Below are positions 47,414 to 56,583 of a stretch of DNA of 64,000 nucleotides, piece after piece; the first letter of the stretch is position 1; every line of letters starts with the position of its first letter. Made by a program: the position numbers and the translations under genes. The notes under the pieces were generated by a model. The model saw only the letters and a program-made list of their open reading frames with translations. It had not been told where the DNA came from and did not search any database. This DNA comes from Oceanirhabdus sp. W0125-5 (GTDB lineage: Bacteria > Bacillota > Clostridia > Clostridiales > Clostridiaceae): assembly GCF_027938815.1 (NCBI RefSeq), contig NZ_CP115913.1:4064001-4128000 (forward strand), read 5' to 3'.

Positions 47414-48553
47414 TTATGCTTTCTCCAGCATAAAGTCGCTCATCACCATATTCGATAACTGAATCCCTTGAGGAGTGAGTTTAATATTCTCCCCATCATC
47501 TTCAATCAATTTATTCTTTAGATGCTTTTTAATGACATCTCCATATATACTGTAGATATCTTTTTTAAATCTATTCTCGAAATTAACTTTATTGATTCCT
47601 TCAACTTTTCTTAGACCCATAAACATGAACTCTTCAATAGTATCCTCTTCAGAATTCTCAAATGAATCCACTTTCCCTGTTCCATTTATTTTTACTAATT
47701 CAATATACTCTTCAGGATTGCTTGTGTTTTCAATTCTTTCTCCATCTATAAATGAATGAGCACCAGACCCACACCCTATATAGTCTTCAAGATTCCAATA
47801 TACTAAGTTATGTCTGCATTCCATACCTTCCTTTGCAAAATTAGATATCTCATATTGATTATATCCAACTTTCTCAAGGAACTTCTTAGTATATTCATAC
47901 ATTTCTCTCTCAATTTCTTCAGAAGGAGTGTCCAATAATCCTTTTTGAGCCCTTCTATGAAAAGGCGTTCCTTCTTCAACTATTAATGAGTAGCAGGAAA
48001 TATGGGTTACGCCAAGTTCAACTGCTTTCTCCAAGCTTTCCTTCCACTGGTCCATACTTTGACCTGGCAGTCCAAACATAAGGTCAACATTAATATTATT
48101 CAATCCAACCTCTTTAGCCATCTTAAAACTTTCCAAGAATTCCTCTTCCGAATGTATTCTTCCAATATCCTTTAAGAGTTCATTCTGAAAAGCCTGTAAT
48201 CCTATACTAATTCTATTTACTCCCATGTTCTTAAACTCTTTCAATTTTTCAATCGTAAAAGTTCCAGGGTTCCCTTCCACTGTAAACTCTGCATTCTCTG
48301 CTATTTTTAGCTCTTTAAATGCTTCCTTCAACAATAAAATGCACTCATATGACAAATAGGTGGGAGTTCCCCCACCTATAAATATCGTTTTAAAAACAAA
48401 GTCTTTATATTTTTTTAATTCATTGCATAGTGCCTTAGTATATTCCAACATTAGCCCTTCTTTTCCACTATATGATGGAAAATCGCAATAATCACATTTT
48501 TTCTTACAGAAGGGAATATGAACGTAGAGCGCTTTTTGTTCTTTTATGCTCAT
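47414..48553 (-). CDS. hemW: Radical SAM heme chaperone HemW
   Basis: 379 residues. The radical SAM motif CKKKCDYCDFPSY near 16-28 has the CX3CX2C spacing with the HemW-specific following residues, and the C-terminal HemN-like domain is present. Once annotated as oxygen-independent coproporphyrinogen oxidase, the family delivers heme to target proteins. The ATG at 48553 has GGAGG 9 bases upstream; an ATG three codons earlier abuts that site. Confidence 0.92.
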   Translation of the reverse strand: MSIKEQKALYVHIPFCKKKCDYCDFPSYSGKEGLMLEYTKALCNELKKYKDFVFKTIFIGGGTPTYLSYECILLLKEAFKELKIAENAEFTVEGNPGTFTIEKLKEFKNMGVNRISIGLQAFQNELLKDIGRIHSEEEFLESFKMAKEVGLNNINVDLMFGLPGQSMDQWKESLEKAVELGVTHISCYSLIVEEGTPFHRRAQKGLLDTPSEEIEREMYEYTKKFLEKVGYNQYEISNFAKEGMECRHNLVYWNLEDYIGCGSGAHSFIDGERIENTSNPEEYIELVKINGTGKVDSFENSEEDTIEEFMFMGLRKVEGINKVNFENRFKKDIYSIYGDVIKKHLKNKLIEDDGENIKLTPQGIQLSNMVMSDFMLEKA

Positions 48554-48684
48554 ACATTTCATCCTCCACTATTTATTTATAGATATCTCAGCTCAATAAT
48601 TAATTTATGCAAGTCCATAACTCCTTAATACATTGAGATTTTGGAACATGCGTAAATCAAATTTCGCGGTAGAATCTATATTAT

Positions 48685-50490
48685 TTATTTTTCGTCAATC
48701 TTAAGTACCGCCATGAATGCCTCTTGTGGTACCTCAACTGATCCCATTTGTCTCATCTTCTTCTTACCTTTTTTCTGTTTCTCTAAAAGTTTCTTCTTTC
48801 TAGAGATATCTCCACCGTAACACTTAGCAAGAACGTCTTTTCTAAGTGCTTTTACAGTAGTTCTAGCTATAACCTTAGAACCAATTGTAGCTTGTATTGG
48901 AATCTCAAATTGATGTCTAGGTATAATTTCCTTAAGCTTTTCAGCCATTGCCTTACCTCTAGCATAAGCCTTTGATTCTGGAACAATCATTGAGAAGGCA
49001 TCAACCTTTTCCTTATTAAGAAGAATATCAAGCTTAACAAGTACAGTATCTTCATATCCTTTAAGTTCATAGTCGAATGATGCATATCCTTTAGTTCTAG
49101 ATTTCAAGTTATCGAAGAAATCATATACAATCTCATTTAAAGGTATTTCATAGTTTATCACAACTCTAGTTTGCTCAATATATTGCATATCTATGAATGT
49201 TCCTCTTTTTTCCTGACATAACTCCATTATAGATCCAACAAAGTCAGATGGTGTTATAATAGAAGCTTTAACAACTGGCTCTTGCATTCTTCTTATTTCT
49301 GACGGATCAGGCATATTTGTAGGATTTGTCAGTTCAAATTTATCTCCATTAGTCTTTTCAATTTTATATACAACCGACGGTGCCGTTGTGATTATATCAA
49401 TATTAAATTCTCTCTCTATTCTCTCTTGCATAATTTCCATGTGAAGCAGTCCTAAGAATCCACATCTGAAACCAAATCCAAGAGCTAATGATGTTTCAGG
49501 TTCAAACTGAAGCGCCGCATCATTTAATTGTAATTTTAATAATGCTTCCTTTAACTCTTCATATTTTGCACCATCCACTGGATAAATACCACTGAATACC
49601 ATTGGTATTGCAGGTCTATATCCTGGTAAGCTCTCATCACATGGATTATTAGCTTCTGTTATAGTATCACCAACATGAGCATCTGCAACATTTTTTACAG
49701 AAGCACAAATGTATCCAACTTCTCCAGCAGATAGCTTAGGCATAGCTCTATATCCCGGGCTAAATACTCCAACCTCAACAACATCATAAACTTTATCTGA
49801 TGCCATAAATCTAATCTTAGTTCCTTTTTTAACTGTACCATCCATAATTCTTACATAACTTACAACACCTTTATAAGTGTCATAATAAGAGTCAAATATC
49901 AAAGCTTTTAATGGTGCATTCTCATCACCACTTGGAGCTGGTACTTTCTCCACAACTGCTTCTAAAACATCTTCAATGTTTAATCCTGTTTTTGCCGAGA
50001 TCTGTGGTGCACCTGCAGCTTCAATACCAATTACATCTTCAATTTCATGTATTATTCTCTCTGGCTCTGCACTTGGTAAATCAATCTTATTTAAAACAGG
50101 AACAATCTCAAGATCATTCTCAACAGCCAGATATGTGTTTGCTAATGTCTGTGCCTGAATTCCTTGAGAAGCATCAACTACAAGTACAGCTCCTTCACAA
50201 GCTGCCAAACTTCTTGACACCTCATAGTTAAAGTCGACATGTCCTGGAGTATCAATAAGATTTAAAGTATACTCATGTCCATCTTTTGCTTTATAAACCA
50301 TTCTTGCTGCTTGAGATTTAATAGTTATACCTCTTTCTCTTTCAAGCTCCATGGAATCAAGTATCTGTTCTTCCATTTCTCTCTGAGTTAAAGTTCCTGT
50401 TTTCTCAAGTAGTCTATCAGCTAAAGTAGATTTACCATGATCTATATGTGCAATAATACAGAAATTCCTTATTCTCTCTTTGTTAAGCAT
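48685..50490 (-). CDS. lepA: Elongation factor 4 (LepA)
   Basis: 601 residues. The GTPase domain has [14 protein letters not shown] near 13-26, DTPGHVDF near 79-86 and NKIDLP near 133-138. EF-G-like domains follow, ending in the LepA-specific C-terminal domain ([42 protein letters not shown]). It is a ribosome back-translocase or assembly factor. It is downstream of spoIIP as in other Firmicutes. Confidence 0.97.
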   Translation of the reverse strand: MLNKERIRNFCIIAHIDHGKSTLADRLLEKTGTLTQREMEEQILDSMELERERGITIKSQAARMVYKAKDGHEYTLNLIDTPGHVDFNYEVSRSLAACEGAVLVVDASQGIQAQTLANTYLAVENDLEIVPVLNKIDLPSAEPERIIHEIEDVIGIEAAGAPQISAKTGLNIEDVLEAVVEKVPAPSGDENAPLKALIFDSYYDTYKGVVSYVRIMDGTVKKGTKIRFMASDKVYDVVEVGVFSPGYRAMPKLSAGEVGYICASVKNVADAHVGDTITEANNPCDESLPGYRPAIPMVFSGIYPVDGAKYEELKEALLKLQLNDAALQFEPETSLALGFGFRCGFLGLLHMEIMQERIEREFNIDIITTAPSVVYKIEKTNGDKFELTNPTNMPDPSEIRRMQEPVVKASIITPSDFVGSIMELCQEKRGTFIDMQYIEQTRVVINYEIPLNEIVYDFFDNLKSRTKGYASFDYELKGYEDTVLVKLDILLNKEKVDAFSMIVPESKAYARGKAMAEKLKEIIPRHQFEIPIQATIGSKVIARTTVKALRKDVLAKCYGGDISRKKKLLEKQKKGKKKMRQMGSVEVPQEAFMAVLKIDEK

Positions 50491-50675
50491 TCCTAAACCC
50501 CCGTATCGTTTGTTTTTAATTTTAATCTCTTCATTATCTATGTTAAATTTATATGATATATAGATAAATCTCCAGCATTGTCTACCTAATATATTATAAC
50601 CTTAACACTAAAACTATATATAAACAATGTACCATAGATAATGAAACATTAATTTATTCTCTATAGATAACGAAT

Positions 50676-50703
50676 AAAAAAGAAACCTAATATACTAGGT
50701 TTC
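50676..50703 (-). terminator. Terminator of spoIIP copy 1
   Basis: GAAACCTA, GTATAT, TAGGTTTC followed by T6 on the minus strand. It lies in the 325-bp gap 50491-50815; the remaining part nearer lepA is AT-rich and should contain the lepA promoter. A short stretch 50771-50815 repeats the sequence found after spoIIP copy 2. Confidence 0.8.
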
Positions 50704-50815
50704 TACACTAAACTAGATTATATCATATTTTACTCACATTAAACAACACTTTAAAACCATAATTGAAAATTGAGAGTTGAAGTGACGACGAGATTGGGCT
50801 ATTTAAACGCTCTGA

Positions 50816-51889
50816 CTATACCTCTGAATATTTTTTGTATAAGTATTCTGCCATAATCCTTCCAAGATATTTAGCTGTTTCTTTCGCTTCAATAGATTTA
50901 TTTGTATGAGCTCCAACTTCTATTAGGACAGCTCCTTTACTTTTATGTTGATTGTAATAATTTATACCACGATTACGATAAAATTCTCCTTCTCCACGCA
51001 CTAGACCTGGGAATAGACCTTTTGATATCTTCAACAGGTCTGATGCTACTCTATAATTATCATCAAAATGCTGATTTTCCTTTGCGAAAACAAACATTAT
51101 CTTTGCTACATCCTTCCCATTAAGCCTTGTGGTTACTGCTGCTTTATTGTCTACTGCATCTCTATGAATATCTATTACTAAATCCATATCACCATATTTA
51201 TCAAGGTACTTATCTAAGGTTTTTCCACTGTATTTGTATGAGTGATTATAGTTTTTATCATCATGAATTGTTGTATCATGAATCACCTTTATCCCATAAT
51301 TCTCTAATTCATTTACTAAGGCCTTGCCTACAGCCACAACATTTTTGTCATTATCTCTCTCATTAGCTTTATCTGAACCATAAGCTTCTCCTGTATGAGT
51401 ATGGTATATCAATACTTGAGGTTTATCTTGTGGATAATTAAATACTAGTTGAGGGTTATATACTCCAGCAACAAGATTTTTATCACTATATCTTCTATTA
51501 ACTTTAATATTTCTTTTTTCATATTCTCCATAATCATAACCAAATTCATTGATAACTTCATTACCTTTTTTCTGGCCTACAGCAATAGTTTGTACACTTT
51601 CACTATTTGATTCTTTAGCTTGTACATAACTAAACCCTAAAAGGTTAAGTTCTCTTTTTAATCCACTACCAATAATTTCAAATAATATAGATGAAGAAAA
51701 ACTCTCTTCATTATACGCACTTCTCACATCCATAAGTGGTATTTCTCTTTGTATTGATTTTTGATAAAAACCACCCATTAAATAATTGTTCATCCCAGCT
51801 CTATTAGCTATCAACAGTGCAGCTAGAATAACCAATAAACTGATAAATAACAATACTTTATATCCTCCACTTTCTACCCTTTTGTACAA
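50816..51889 (-). CDS. spoIIP: Stage II sporulation protein P, copy 1 (TTG start)
   Basis: 357 residues from a TTG at 51889 preceded by AAGGAGGG. One N-terminal membrane helix (YKVLLFISLLVILAALLIAN) anchors an extracytoplasmic SpoIIP amidase domain (VLIYHTHTGEAYG near 157-169, DLVIDIHRDAVDN, VLIEVGAHTN). SpoIIP cuts peptidoglycan with SpoIID during engulfment. The frame is open 20 codons upstream to an ATG, but that ATG is inside the predicted sigma-E -10 box, so it cannot be the start. It is a paralogue of the next gene. Confidence 0.93.
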   Translation of the reverse strand: MYKRVESGGYKVLLFISLLVILAALLIANRAGMNNYLMGGFYQKSIQREIPLMDVRSAYNEESFSSSILFEIIGSGLKRELNLLGFSYVQAKESNSESVQTIAVGQKKGNEVINEFGYDYGEYEKRNIKVNRRYSDKNLVAGVYNPQLVFNYPQDKPQVLIYHTHTGEAYGSDKANERDNDKNVVAVGKALVNELENYGIKVIHDTTIHDDKNYNHSYKYSGKTLDKYLDKYGDMDLVIDIHRDAVDNKAAVTTRLNGKDVAKIMFVFAKENQHFDDNYRVASDLLKISKGLFPGLVRGEGEFYRNRGINYYNQHKSKGAVLIEVGAHTNKSIEAKETAKYLGRIMAEYLYKKYSEV

Positions 51890-51947
51890 GTTAAAACCCT
51901 CCTTAATTAACCATTTTTTATTCGGAAGTAAACTTTCTCTATAAAAC

Positions 51948-51974
51948 ATGGTATGTTAGGGAGGGCTTATTTAT
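51948..51974 (-). promoter_or_regulatory. Sigma-E type promoter of spoIIP copy 1
   Basis: On the minus strand ATAAAT (51969-51974), 13 bases, CATACCAT (51948-51955). The sigma-E consensus -10 is CATACANT. The same layout precedes copy 2. Transcription in the mother cell under sigma-E fits the role of SpoIIP. Confidence 0.55.
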
Positions 51975-52003
51975 AACATTTTTTTTAATTTCTTTAGAGT
52001 GTC

Positions 52004-52114
52004 AGAGTGTTTAAGCTCAAGGAACTCGACCAGCGTGCAAACAGTGTACGCATTTGGTACATGAGCAGCACAGAGAGTCGAAGTGACACAGTGATTGGGC
52101 TATTTGAACACTCT
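52004..52114. repeat. GC-rich palindromic element between the spoIIP copies
   Basis: About 111 bp bounded by AGAGTGTTTAAGCTC and GGGCTATTTGAACACTCT. Its interior (AACTCGACCAGCGTGC..GTACGCATTTGGTACATGAG) is near 50% GC, much richer than the surroundings. A shortened relative (GAAGTGACGACGAGATTGGG.., 50779-50812) follows copy 1. It lies just past the copy 2 stop. Not coding. Confidence 0.7.
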
Positions 52115-52116
52115 AA

Positions 52117-53220
52117 CTAAACCTCTGAGTATTTTTTGTATAGATATTCAGCAATAATTCTTCCAAAATATTTTGCAGTCTCTTTCCCTTCATCAGTTGT
52201 ATTAAATTCAGCTCCAACTTCAATTATTAGTGCACCATTGCTTTTATCTTGACTAAAATGATCTGATGTTCTATTAATTAATTTCTCTGGGTTACTTCGT
52301 AATATCTCTGGAAATAGTGCATTTGTTATATTCAATAAATTTGATACAACCTTTCGGTTAGATTTAAGATGTTCATTACTCCTATCAAGAACAAGCATTA
52401 TCTGAGCCACATTTTTTCCATTTAACTTAGTAGTAGTAACTGCTGATTTATGATTTACACCATCTCTATGTAGATCTATAACTAGATCAATATCTCCATA
52501 TTTATTAAGATACTTATCTATGGTTTTCCCACTTTCCAAGTATGCTTTATTATAATTTTTATCATCATGAATTGTTATATCATGAACCACTTTTATGCCA
52601 TACTCTTCTAATTGTTCTGCTAATGCCTTACCAACTGCAACTACATTTTTTTCATTATCCCTTTCATCTGAAGAACCTTTTTCATCTGTATCAGCAGAAT
52701 AATACCCTTCTCCTGTATGAGAATGATATATTAATACCTGTGGCTTATCTTGTGGGTAATTGAAAACCAATGATTGATTAAACACTTCAGCAATAAGATT
52801 ATTATCACTTGAATTTCTATTAACTTTAATCTCTCTATTATGATATGCTCCATAATCATAACCAAATTCATTTATAACTTTATTTTCATCTTTGTCCGAA
52901 TCCACTAACTCTTCCACACTCTCACTATTTACTCCTATAGCTTGTACATAACCAAACCCCAATAGATTAAGTTCTCTATTTACTCCACCTGCCATAATCT
53001 TGAATAATGTAGATGATGCTAAACTTTCTTCATTATCTGTACTTCCATCATCCATAAGAGGTATTTCTCTTTGAATTGACTTTTCATAAACTCCACCAAA
53101 TAAATAATTACTCCATCCAGTTCTATTTGTTATTACTAAAGCAATTAAAATAACCAATAAACTAAGAAACAATAATACTTTATATGCATGACTTTCTCTA
53201 CTTTCTCCCCTTTTGTACAA
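52117..53220 (-). CDS. spoIIP: Stage II sporulation protein P, copy 2 (TTG start)
   Basis: 367 residues from a TTG at 53220 after AAGGAGGG. It has the same architecture as copy 1: one membrane helix (YKVLLFLSLLVILIALVITN) and a SpoIIP domain with VLIYHSHTGEGYY, DLVIDLHRDGVNH and LIIEVGAEFN. The first His motif is HSHTGE here and HTHTGE in copy 1. It carries an extra acidic stretch (DTDEKGSSDERDNEK) after that motif. Gene, promoter and leader are all duplicated, so the pair arose by tandem duplication and has since diverged throughout. Confidence 0.93.
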   Translation of the reverse strand: MYKRGESRESHAYKVLLFLSLLVILIALVITNRTGWSNYLFGGVYEKSIQREIPLMDDGSTDNEESLASSTLFKIMAGGVNRELNLLGFGYVQAIGVNSESVEELVDSDKDENKVINEFGYDYGAYHNREIKVNRNSSDNNLIAEVFNQSLVFNYPQDKPQVLIYHSHTGEGYYSADTDEKGSSDERDNEKNVVAVGKALAEQLEEYGIKVVHDITIHDDKNYNKAYLESGKTIDKYLNKYGDIDLVIDLHRDGVNHKSAVTTTKLNGKNVAQIMLVLDRSNEHLKSNRKVVSNLLNITNALFPEILRSNPEKLINRTSDHFSQDKSNGALIIEVGAEFNTTDEGKETAKYFGRIIAEYLYKKYSEV

Positions 53221-53278
53221 GTAAATACCCTCCTTCATTAACCATTGTATTTTCGGAAGTAAATTTTCTCTATAAAAC

Positions 53279-53305
53279 ATGGTATGTCGGGGAGGGCATT
53301 ATTAT
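53279..53305 (-). promoter_or_regulatory. Sigma-E type promoter of spoIIP copy 2
   Basis: On the minus strand ATAATA (53300-53305), 13 bases containing GCCCTCCC, CATACCAT (53279-53286). The shared GCCCTCCC and CATACCAT with copy 1 indicate a conserved control region. Confidence 0.55.
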
Positions 53306-53366
53306 ACTTATAAATTATATATATTTACTTATGCAAAAATTCAAAAGTACATTGTTCTTTCTTTAT

Positions 53367-54344
53367 TTAACTCAAGTATGTGTTTATATCATCTAATGTT
53401 AATGCGGGCTGAAGTGATATATTTAAACCATTAGCGATAATTTTTGCCATAGATTCAATTGTCATATCTACATCTTTAGGGGTTACCATTAAATTTCCCA
53501 CATATGGATTTAAAATATCTCTTATCATTTTTTCTTTTTCTGCATGACCAATATTTCCAAGAAAACTATAGAAATTCTCTTCTGCTTTGGAGTACTGTTG
53601 TATTTGATTAAGAACTAAGTTAATAGTATCATATGCTATAGTCGCCGCATGAACAACTGTTGGTACTCCTATAGCTACTACAGGAACTCCTAATGCTTCT
53701 TCATTTATTTTCATTCTGTTGTTACCAATTCCACCTCCTGGTGATATACCAGTATTAGTGATTTGAATTGTTCGATTTACTCTGTGCATTTTTCTAGAAG
53801 CAAGAGCATCTACTGCAACAACTAAACTTGGTTTTATTCTTTCAACAATTCCTTTTAAAATTTCTCCTGTTTCCATACCTGTAAGTCCAAGTACTCCAGG
53901 TGATATACCACATACTGGTCTAATGTTCTCATCAATCTCATCTGGAACAAGCTGCATTAAGTGTCTTGTTATCATTAGCTTTTCTACTACCTTTGGACCT
54001 ACGGCATCTGATACTATATTCCAGTTACCAAGACCAACAACTAGAACAGTTTGGTTTTTCTCTACTTTAACAAGAGGCTCCAATTGCTTTGCTAACACCT
54101 GAGCAACATTCTCCATAGCTTCACCATCATACTGAACAAAAGGTGGAATTTCCATGGTAATATATGTACCTTTAGGTTTATTCATTGCCTTTTCTCCGGC
54201 CTCATTTGTAATTTTTACCTCTGTTATTTTTATCTGTTCCTCCTCAAACTCATTAACATTTACACCCTCTAACCTGCTGGTGGTTTTCTCACTGTATAAT
54301 TCCTTAGCTTCTAAAGCCAAATCTGTCCTAATACTAATCATCAT
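53367..54344 (-). CDS. gpr: Germination protease GPR
   Basis: 325 residues, the usual size. The N-terminal propeptide (RTDLALEAKEL) precedes the self-cleavage region, and the aspartic protease core has VVGLGNWNIVSDAVGPKVV near 123-141 and VVAVDALASRK near 191-201. It degrades small acid-soluble proteins at germination. AAGGGAG is 4 bases before the first ATG and 7 before the second. It is upstream of the spoIIP pair and divergent from rpsT, as in Bacillus. Confidence 0.95.
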   Translation of the reverse strand: MMISIRTDLALEAKELYSEKTTSRLEGVNVNEFEEEQIKITEVKITNEAGEKAMNKPKGTYITMEIPPFVQYDGEAMENVAQVLAKQLEPLVKVEKNQTVLVVGLGNWNIVSDAVGPKVVEKLMITRHLMQLVPDEIDENIRPVCGISPGVLGLTGMETGEILKGIVERIKPSLVVAVDALASRKMHRVNRTIQITNTGISPGGGIGNNRMKINEEALGVPVVAIGVPTVVHAATIAYDTINLVLNQIQQYSKAEENFYSFLGNIGHAEKEKMIRDILNPYVGNLMVTPKDVDMTIESMAKIIANGLNISLQPALTLDDINTYLS

Positions 54345-54445
54345 TTTACTCCCTTCTCTAGTTTTTAAAAACGACTTTACCCTTACATGAATATAGTTAT
54401 TCTTATACTTATTTTAATTAATATTTTATATTTTATACTTAACAC

Positions 54446-54474
54446 TTGCAGTGTACTAACTTTAATGCTATAAT
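54446..54474 (+). promoter_or_regulatory. Sigma-A promoter of rpsT
   Basis: TTGCAG (54446-54451), 17 bases, TATAAT (54469-54474). The transcript would carry a leader of about 90 bases before the S20 start. Confidence 0.7.
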
Positions 54475-54571
54475 AATCAGTGTTGAAAACAGGATGATTA
54501 TTCAAAAGACTTGATACGGGTTGTTGTTAAATCAACGTTTTCGTTTTATTATATGTAAAGGTGGTGAGACA

Positions 54572-54835
54572 ATGGCACATTCATTATCAGCAAAGAAAAG
54601 AGTTAGAGTTGCAGCAGCAAAAACTCTTAGAAATACAATGATAAAGTCAGCTCTTAAAACTACTCTTAAGAAGTTCCACGCTGCAGTAGAAGCTGGAAAC
54701 AAAGAAGAGGCAGCAGTAAGCTTCAAGAGCGCTGTTAAAGCATTAGATATGGCGGCTAGCAAAGGTATCTTACATAAGAACAATGCAGCTAACAAAAAGT
54801 CTAAATTAGCAGCTAAGCTAAACAATATGGCTTAA
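54572..54835 (+). CDS. rpsT: 30S ribosomal protein S20
   Basis: 87 residues, typical S20: [20 protein letters not shown] at the start and [20 protein letters not shown] near the end. AAAGGTGGTGAG precedes the ATG; the longer frame is not used. It binds 16S rRNA early in 30S assembly. Confidence 0.97.
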   Translation: MAHSLSAKKRVRVAAAKTLRNTMIKSALKTTLKKFHAAVEAGNKEEAAVSFKSAVKALDMAASKGILHKNNAANKKSKLAAKLNNMA

Positions 54836-54844
54836 TATAAATAA

Positions 54845-54873
54845 TAAAAACAGCTAATTTAGCTGTTTTTTTT
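54845..54873 (+). terminator. Terminator of rpsT
   Basis: AAAACAGCTA, ATT, TAGCTGTTTT followed by T4. It can act in both directions and may also serve the convergent ykvA-like gene. Confidence 0.8.
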
Positions 54874-54897
54874 ATTTATATTAAATTATTTTATTCT

Positions 54898-55254
54898 TTA
54901 GAAAATTATAAAAAATATTATTAACAACCATAAGGATATTATTGGTATAGCAAAATACCACTTTTTAGGTTTTCCTCCATCCCATAAAGCTTCTGCTTCA
55001 ACTCTACACTGTGTAAATATTTCTTGAGGTATAAATTTTAGTGTAATAACTATTAATGCAGGAAGTATTATCAAATCATCTACCCATCCTATTACTGGTA
55101 TAAAATCAGGAATAAAATCAATAGGAGATAAAGCATATCCAATTACAATTCCTGCAAAGATTTTAGCTATTATGGGCGTTTCTTTTTTATTCAATGCAAT
55201 AAATACAGCTGGTATATCTGTTTTTAATTTTTTCGCTCTTTCCGTAAAATCCAT
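54898..55254 (-). CDS. YkvA-family (DUF1232) small membrane protein
   Basis: 118 residues. The DUF1232 core is IIAKIFAGIVIGYALSPIDF then IPDFIPVIGWVDDLIILPAL near 28-66, with a final membrane helix (AIPIISLWLLIIFFIIF). Function unknown; probably an integral membrane protein. The ATG at 55254 has GAAGGG upstream. The frame continues 38 codons upstream, but that part lies in repeat B2. Confidence 0.85.
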   Translation of the reverse strand: MDFTERAKKLKTDIPAVFIALNKKETPIIAKIFAGIVIGYALSPIDFIPDFIPVIGWVDDLIILPALIVITLKFIPQEIFTQCRVEAEALWDGGKPKKWYFAIPIISLWLLIIFFIIF

Positions 55255-55294
55255 ATTCTTACCCTTCTTACCCTTCTTATTCAAACTTTTCAAG

Positions 55295-55404
55295 ATATCT
55301 CTCTTTTTTAAAATATTGTTGAATACTTTTTTTTGTATTATGAACCTTATTATACCATTAAATCTCATGTTTTTTTCAACATCTTTTTAAAAAATAGAGC
55401 TATA
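55295..55404. repeat. Family B inverted-repeat element, copy B2
   Basis: About 110 bp: ATATCTCTCTTTTTTAAAATATTGTTGAA on the left and TTTTTTCAACATCTTTTTAAAAAATAGAGCTAT on the right. It shares TTTGTATTATGA.CCTTAT and TACCA with B1 in the centre. Confidence 0.8.
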
Positions 55405-55470
55405 TTAAATTTTTTACTATTTTCAAGTTAAATATAATTTGTTGTTCATTTTTTTCTCTATCCTAATCTT

Positions 55471-55543
55471 AAAAATAAAGTTTCTGCCCTAAAGCAGAAA
55501 CCTCCATCGTTTTCAACTCTCAACTCTCCATTTTCAATTTCCT
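55471..55543 (+). repeat. Family A remnant A9, also terminator of holA
   Basis: Retains the first hairpin (GTTTCTGC, CCTAAA, GCAGAAAC, 55480-55501) and the right arm (ATCGTTTTCAACTCTCAACTCT). On the minus strand the hairpin is followed by TTTATTTTT, so it can terminate holA. Confidence 0.7.
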
Positions 55544-56569
55544 TTAAACCCTAAGTGTTTTAATCATAAACATTTCCATCTCAATATTTGAATCAACAGA
55601 ACTAGATTTAAGAGTCCTTTCTAGCCTAAGACTCATATCTAATATTTCTTTTAAACTCTCATTTTTAAACTTCTTACTTTGTCCCCCCATTTTTTCACAA
55701 ATATAAGGATGAAGGCCTAATTCTCTTGCAATCTCATCATTTTTTTTACCTTTCTGGGAAAGAAGTTTAATATTCAATAGCATGCTATATTGTCTCTGTA
55801 TCATTCTTAGTATAGAAGTAGCTTTTTCTCCCTTAAAGATTAATTCGTTATATATATCAATTGCACCCTTTATCTTCTTTTGAGAAAGAAAATCAACTAA
55901 ATTGAATATATCATTATCACTCTTCGATGGAACTAGCTTATCAATATGTGTTCTCGTTATTGGTTCTCCATCTGTATATGCAATTAATTTATCTATCTCA
56001 TTATTTATGATCTCCATATCATTTTCAACCATAGAACAAAAATAATTAAGATCACTTCTTTCAATTTTCCCACCTTTTGAATTAAATACATCCTTAACTT
56101 TTTTCTGAAGAGCAGCCCCCTTTAGCTTACCAACAGTAACAATGGTTGCATTTTTCTTAAACTTAGAAAGCTTCTTACTTGGCTTCTCTCGTACATCTTT
56201 ATATATATAATAGAAAATTAAGATAGTATTTTGAGGTATATTAGCCACATAGTTCTGCAAATCTTCTACCAATGATTTTGCTCTATTATCCTTTTCACTA
56301 TCACTAAAGAAATTAGCTCTAAACACCTCAACGATTCTCACATTACTCATAAATGGCATTGTTTCGCTTGATGTGAATATTTCATCAAAGGTTGTCTTTT
56401 CTCCATCATATCTATTGAGATTGAAACTTTTCTCATCCTCTCTCAACTTTGCATTTATGATCATATTAACAGAATCTTTTATTACCCTCTCATCACTTCC
56501 AGCAAAAATATAACATCTATCAAATTTTCCTTTTTGAATATTACTCTTAAATGCTTCAACATCTATCAT
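55544..56569 (-). CDS. holA: DNA polymerase III subunit delta
   Basis: 341 residues. The AAA+-like N-terminal domain (CYIFAGSDERVIKDSV near 19-34), a middle helical domain and the C-terminal collar domain (GEKATSILRMIQRQYSMLL near 249-267, LGLHPYICEKMGGQ) match HolA. It opens the sliding clamp as part of the clamp loader. It is 14 bp downstream of the comEC-like gene and followed after 300 bp by ykvA-like, rpsT being divergent, close to the Bacillus order comEC-holA-rpsT. Confidence 0.93.
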   Translation of the reverse strand: MIDVEAFKSNIQKGKFDRCYIFAGSDERVIKDSVNMIINAKLREDEKSFNLNRYDGEKTTFDEIFTSSETMPFMSNVRIVEVFRANFFSDSEKDNRAKSLVEDLQNYVANIPQNTILIFYYIYKDVREKPSKKLSKFKKNATIVTVGKLKGAALQKKVKDVFNSKGGKIERSDLNYFCSMVENDMEIINNEIDKLIAYTDGEPITRTHIDKLVPSKSDNDIFNLVDFLSQKKIKGAIDIYNELIFKGEKATSILRMIQRQYSMLLNIKLLSQKGKKNDEIARELGLHPYICEKMGGQSKKFKNESLKEILDMSLRLERTLKSSSVDSNIEMEMFMIKTLRV

Positions 56570-56583
56570 TAATTATGCACCTC

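Noticed and set aside
53287..53296. CCCTCCC upstream of both spoIIP genes as an anti-Shine-Dalgarno sequence hiding AAGGAGGG
   Set aside because: It lies between the predicted -35 and -10 boxes of the sigma-E-type promoter, so it should not be in the mRNA. It would be revived if transcription starts further upstream.
54361..54420. A sigma-G promoter for gpr
   Set aside because: GTATA and CATGTAA occur upstream, but neither spacing nor the -10 sequence fits the consensus well enough to report.
55255..55368. N-terminal extension of the YkvA-like protein by 38 residues
   Set aside because: The extra codons lie mostly in repeat B2, and the internal ATG at 55254 has a ribosome site and gives the family N-terminus.
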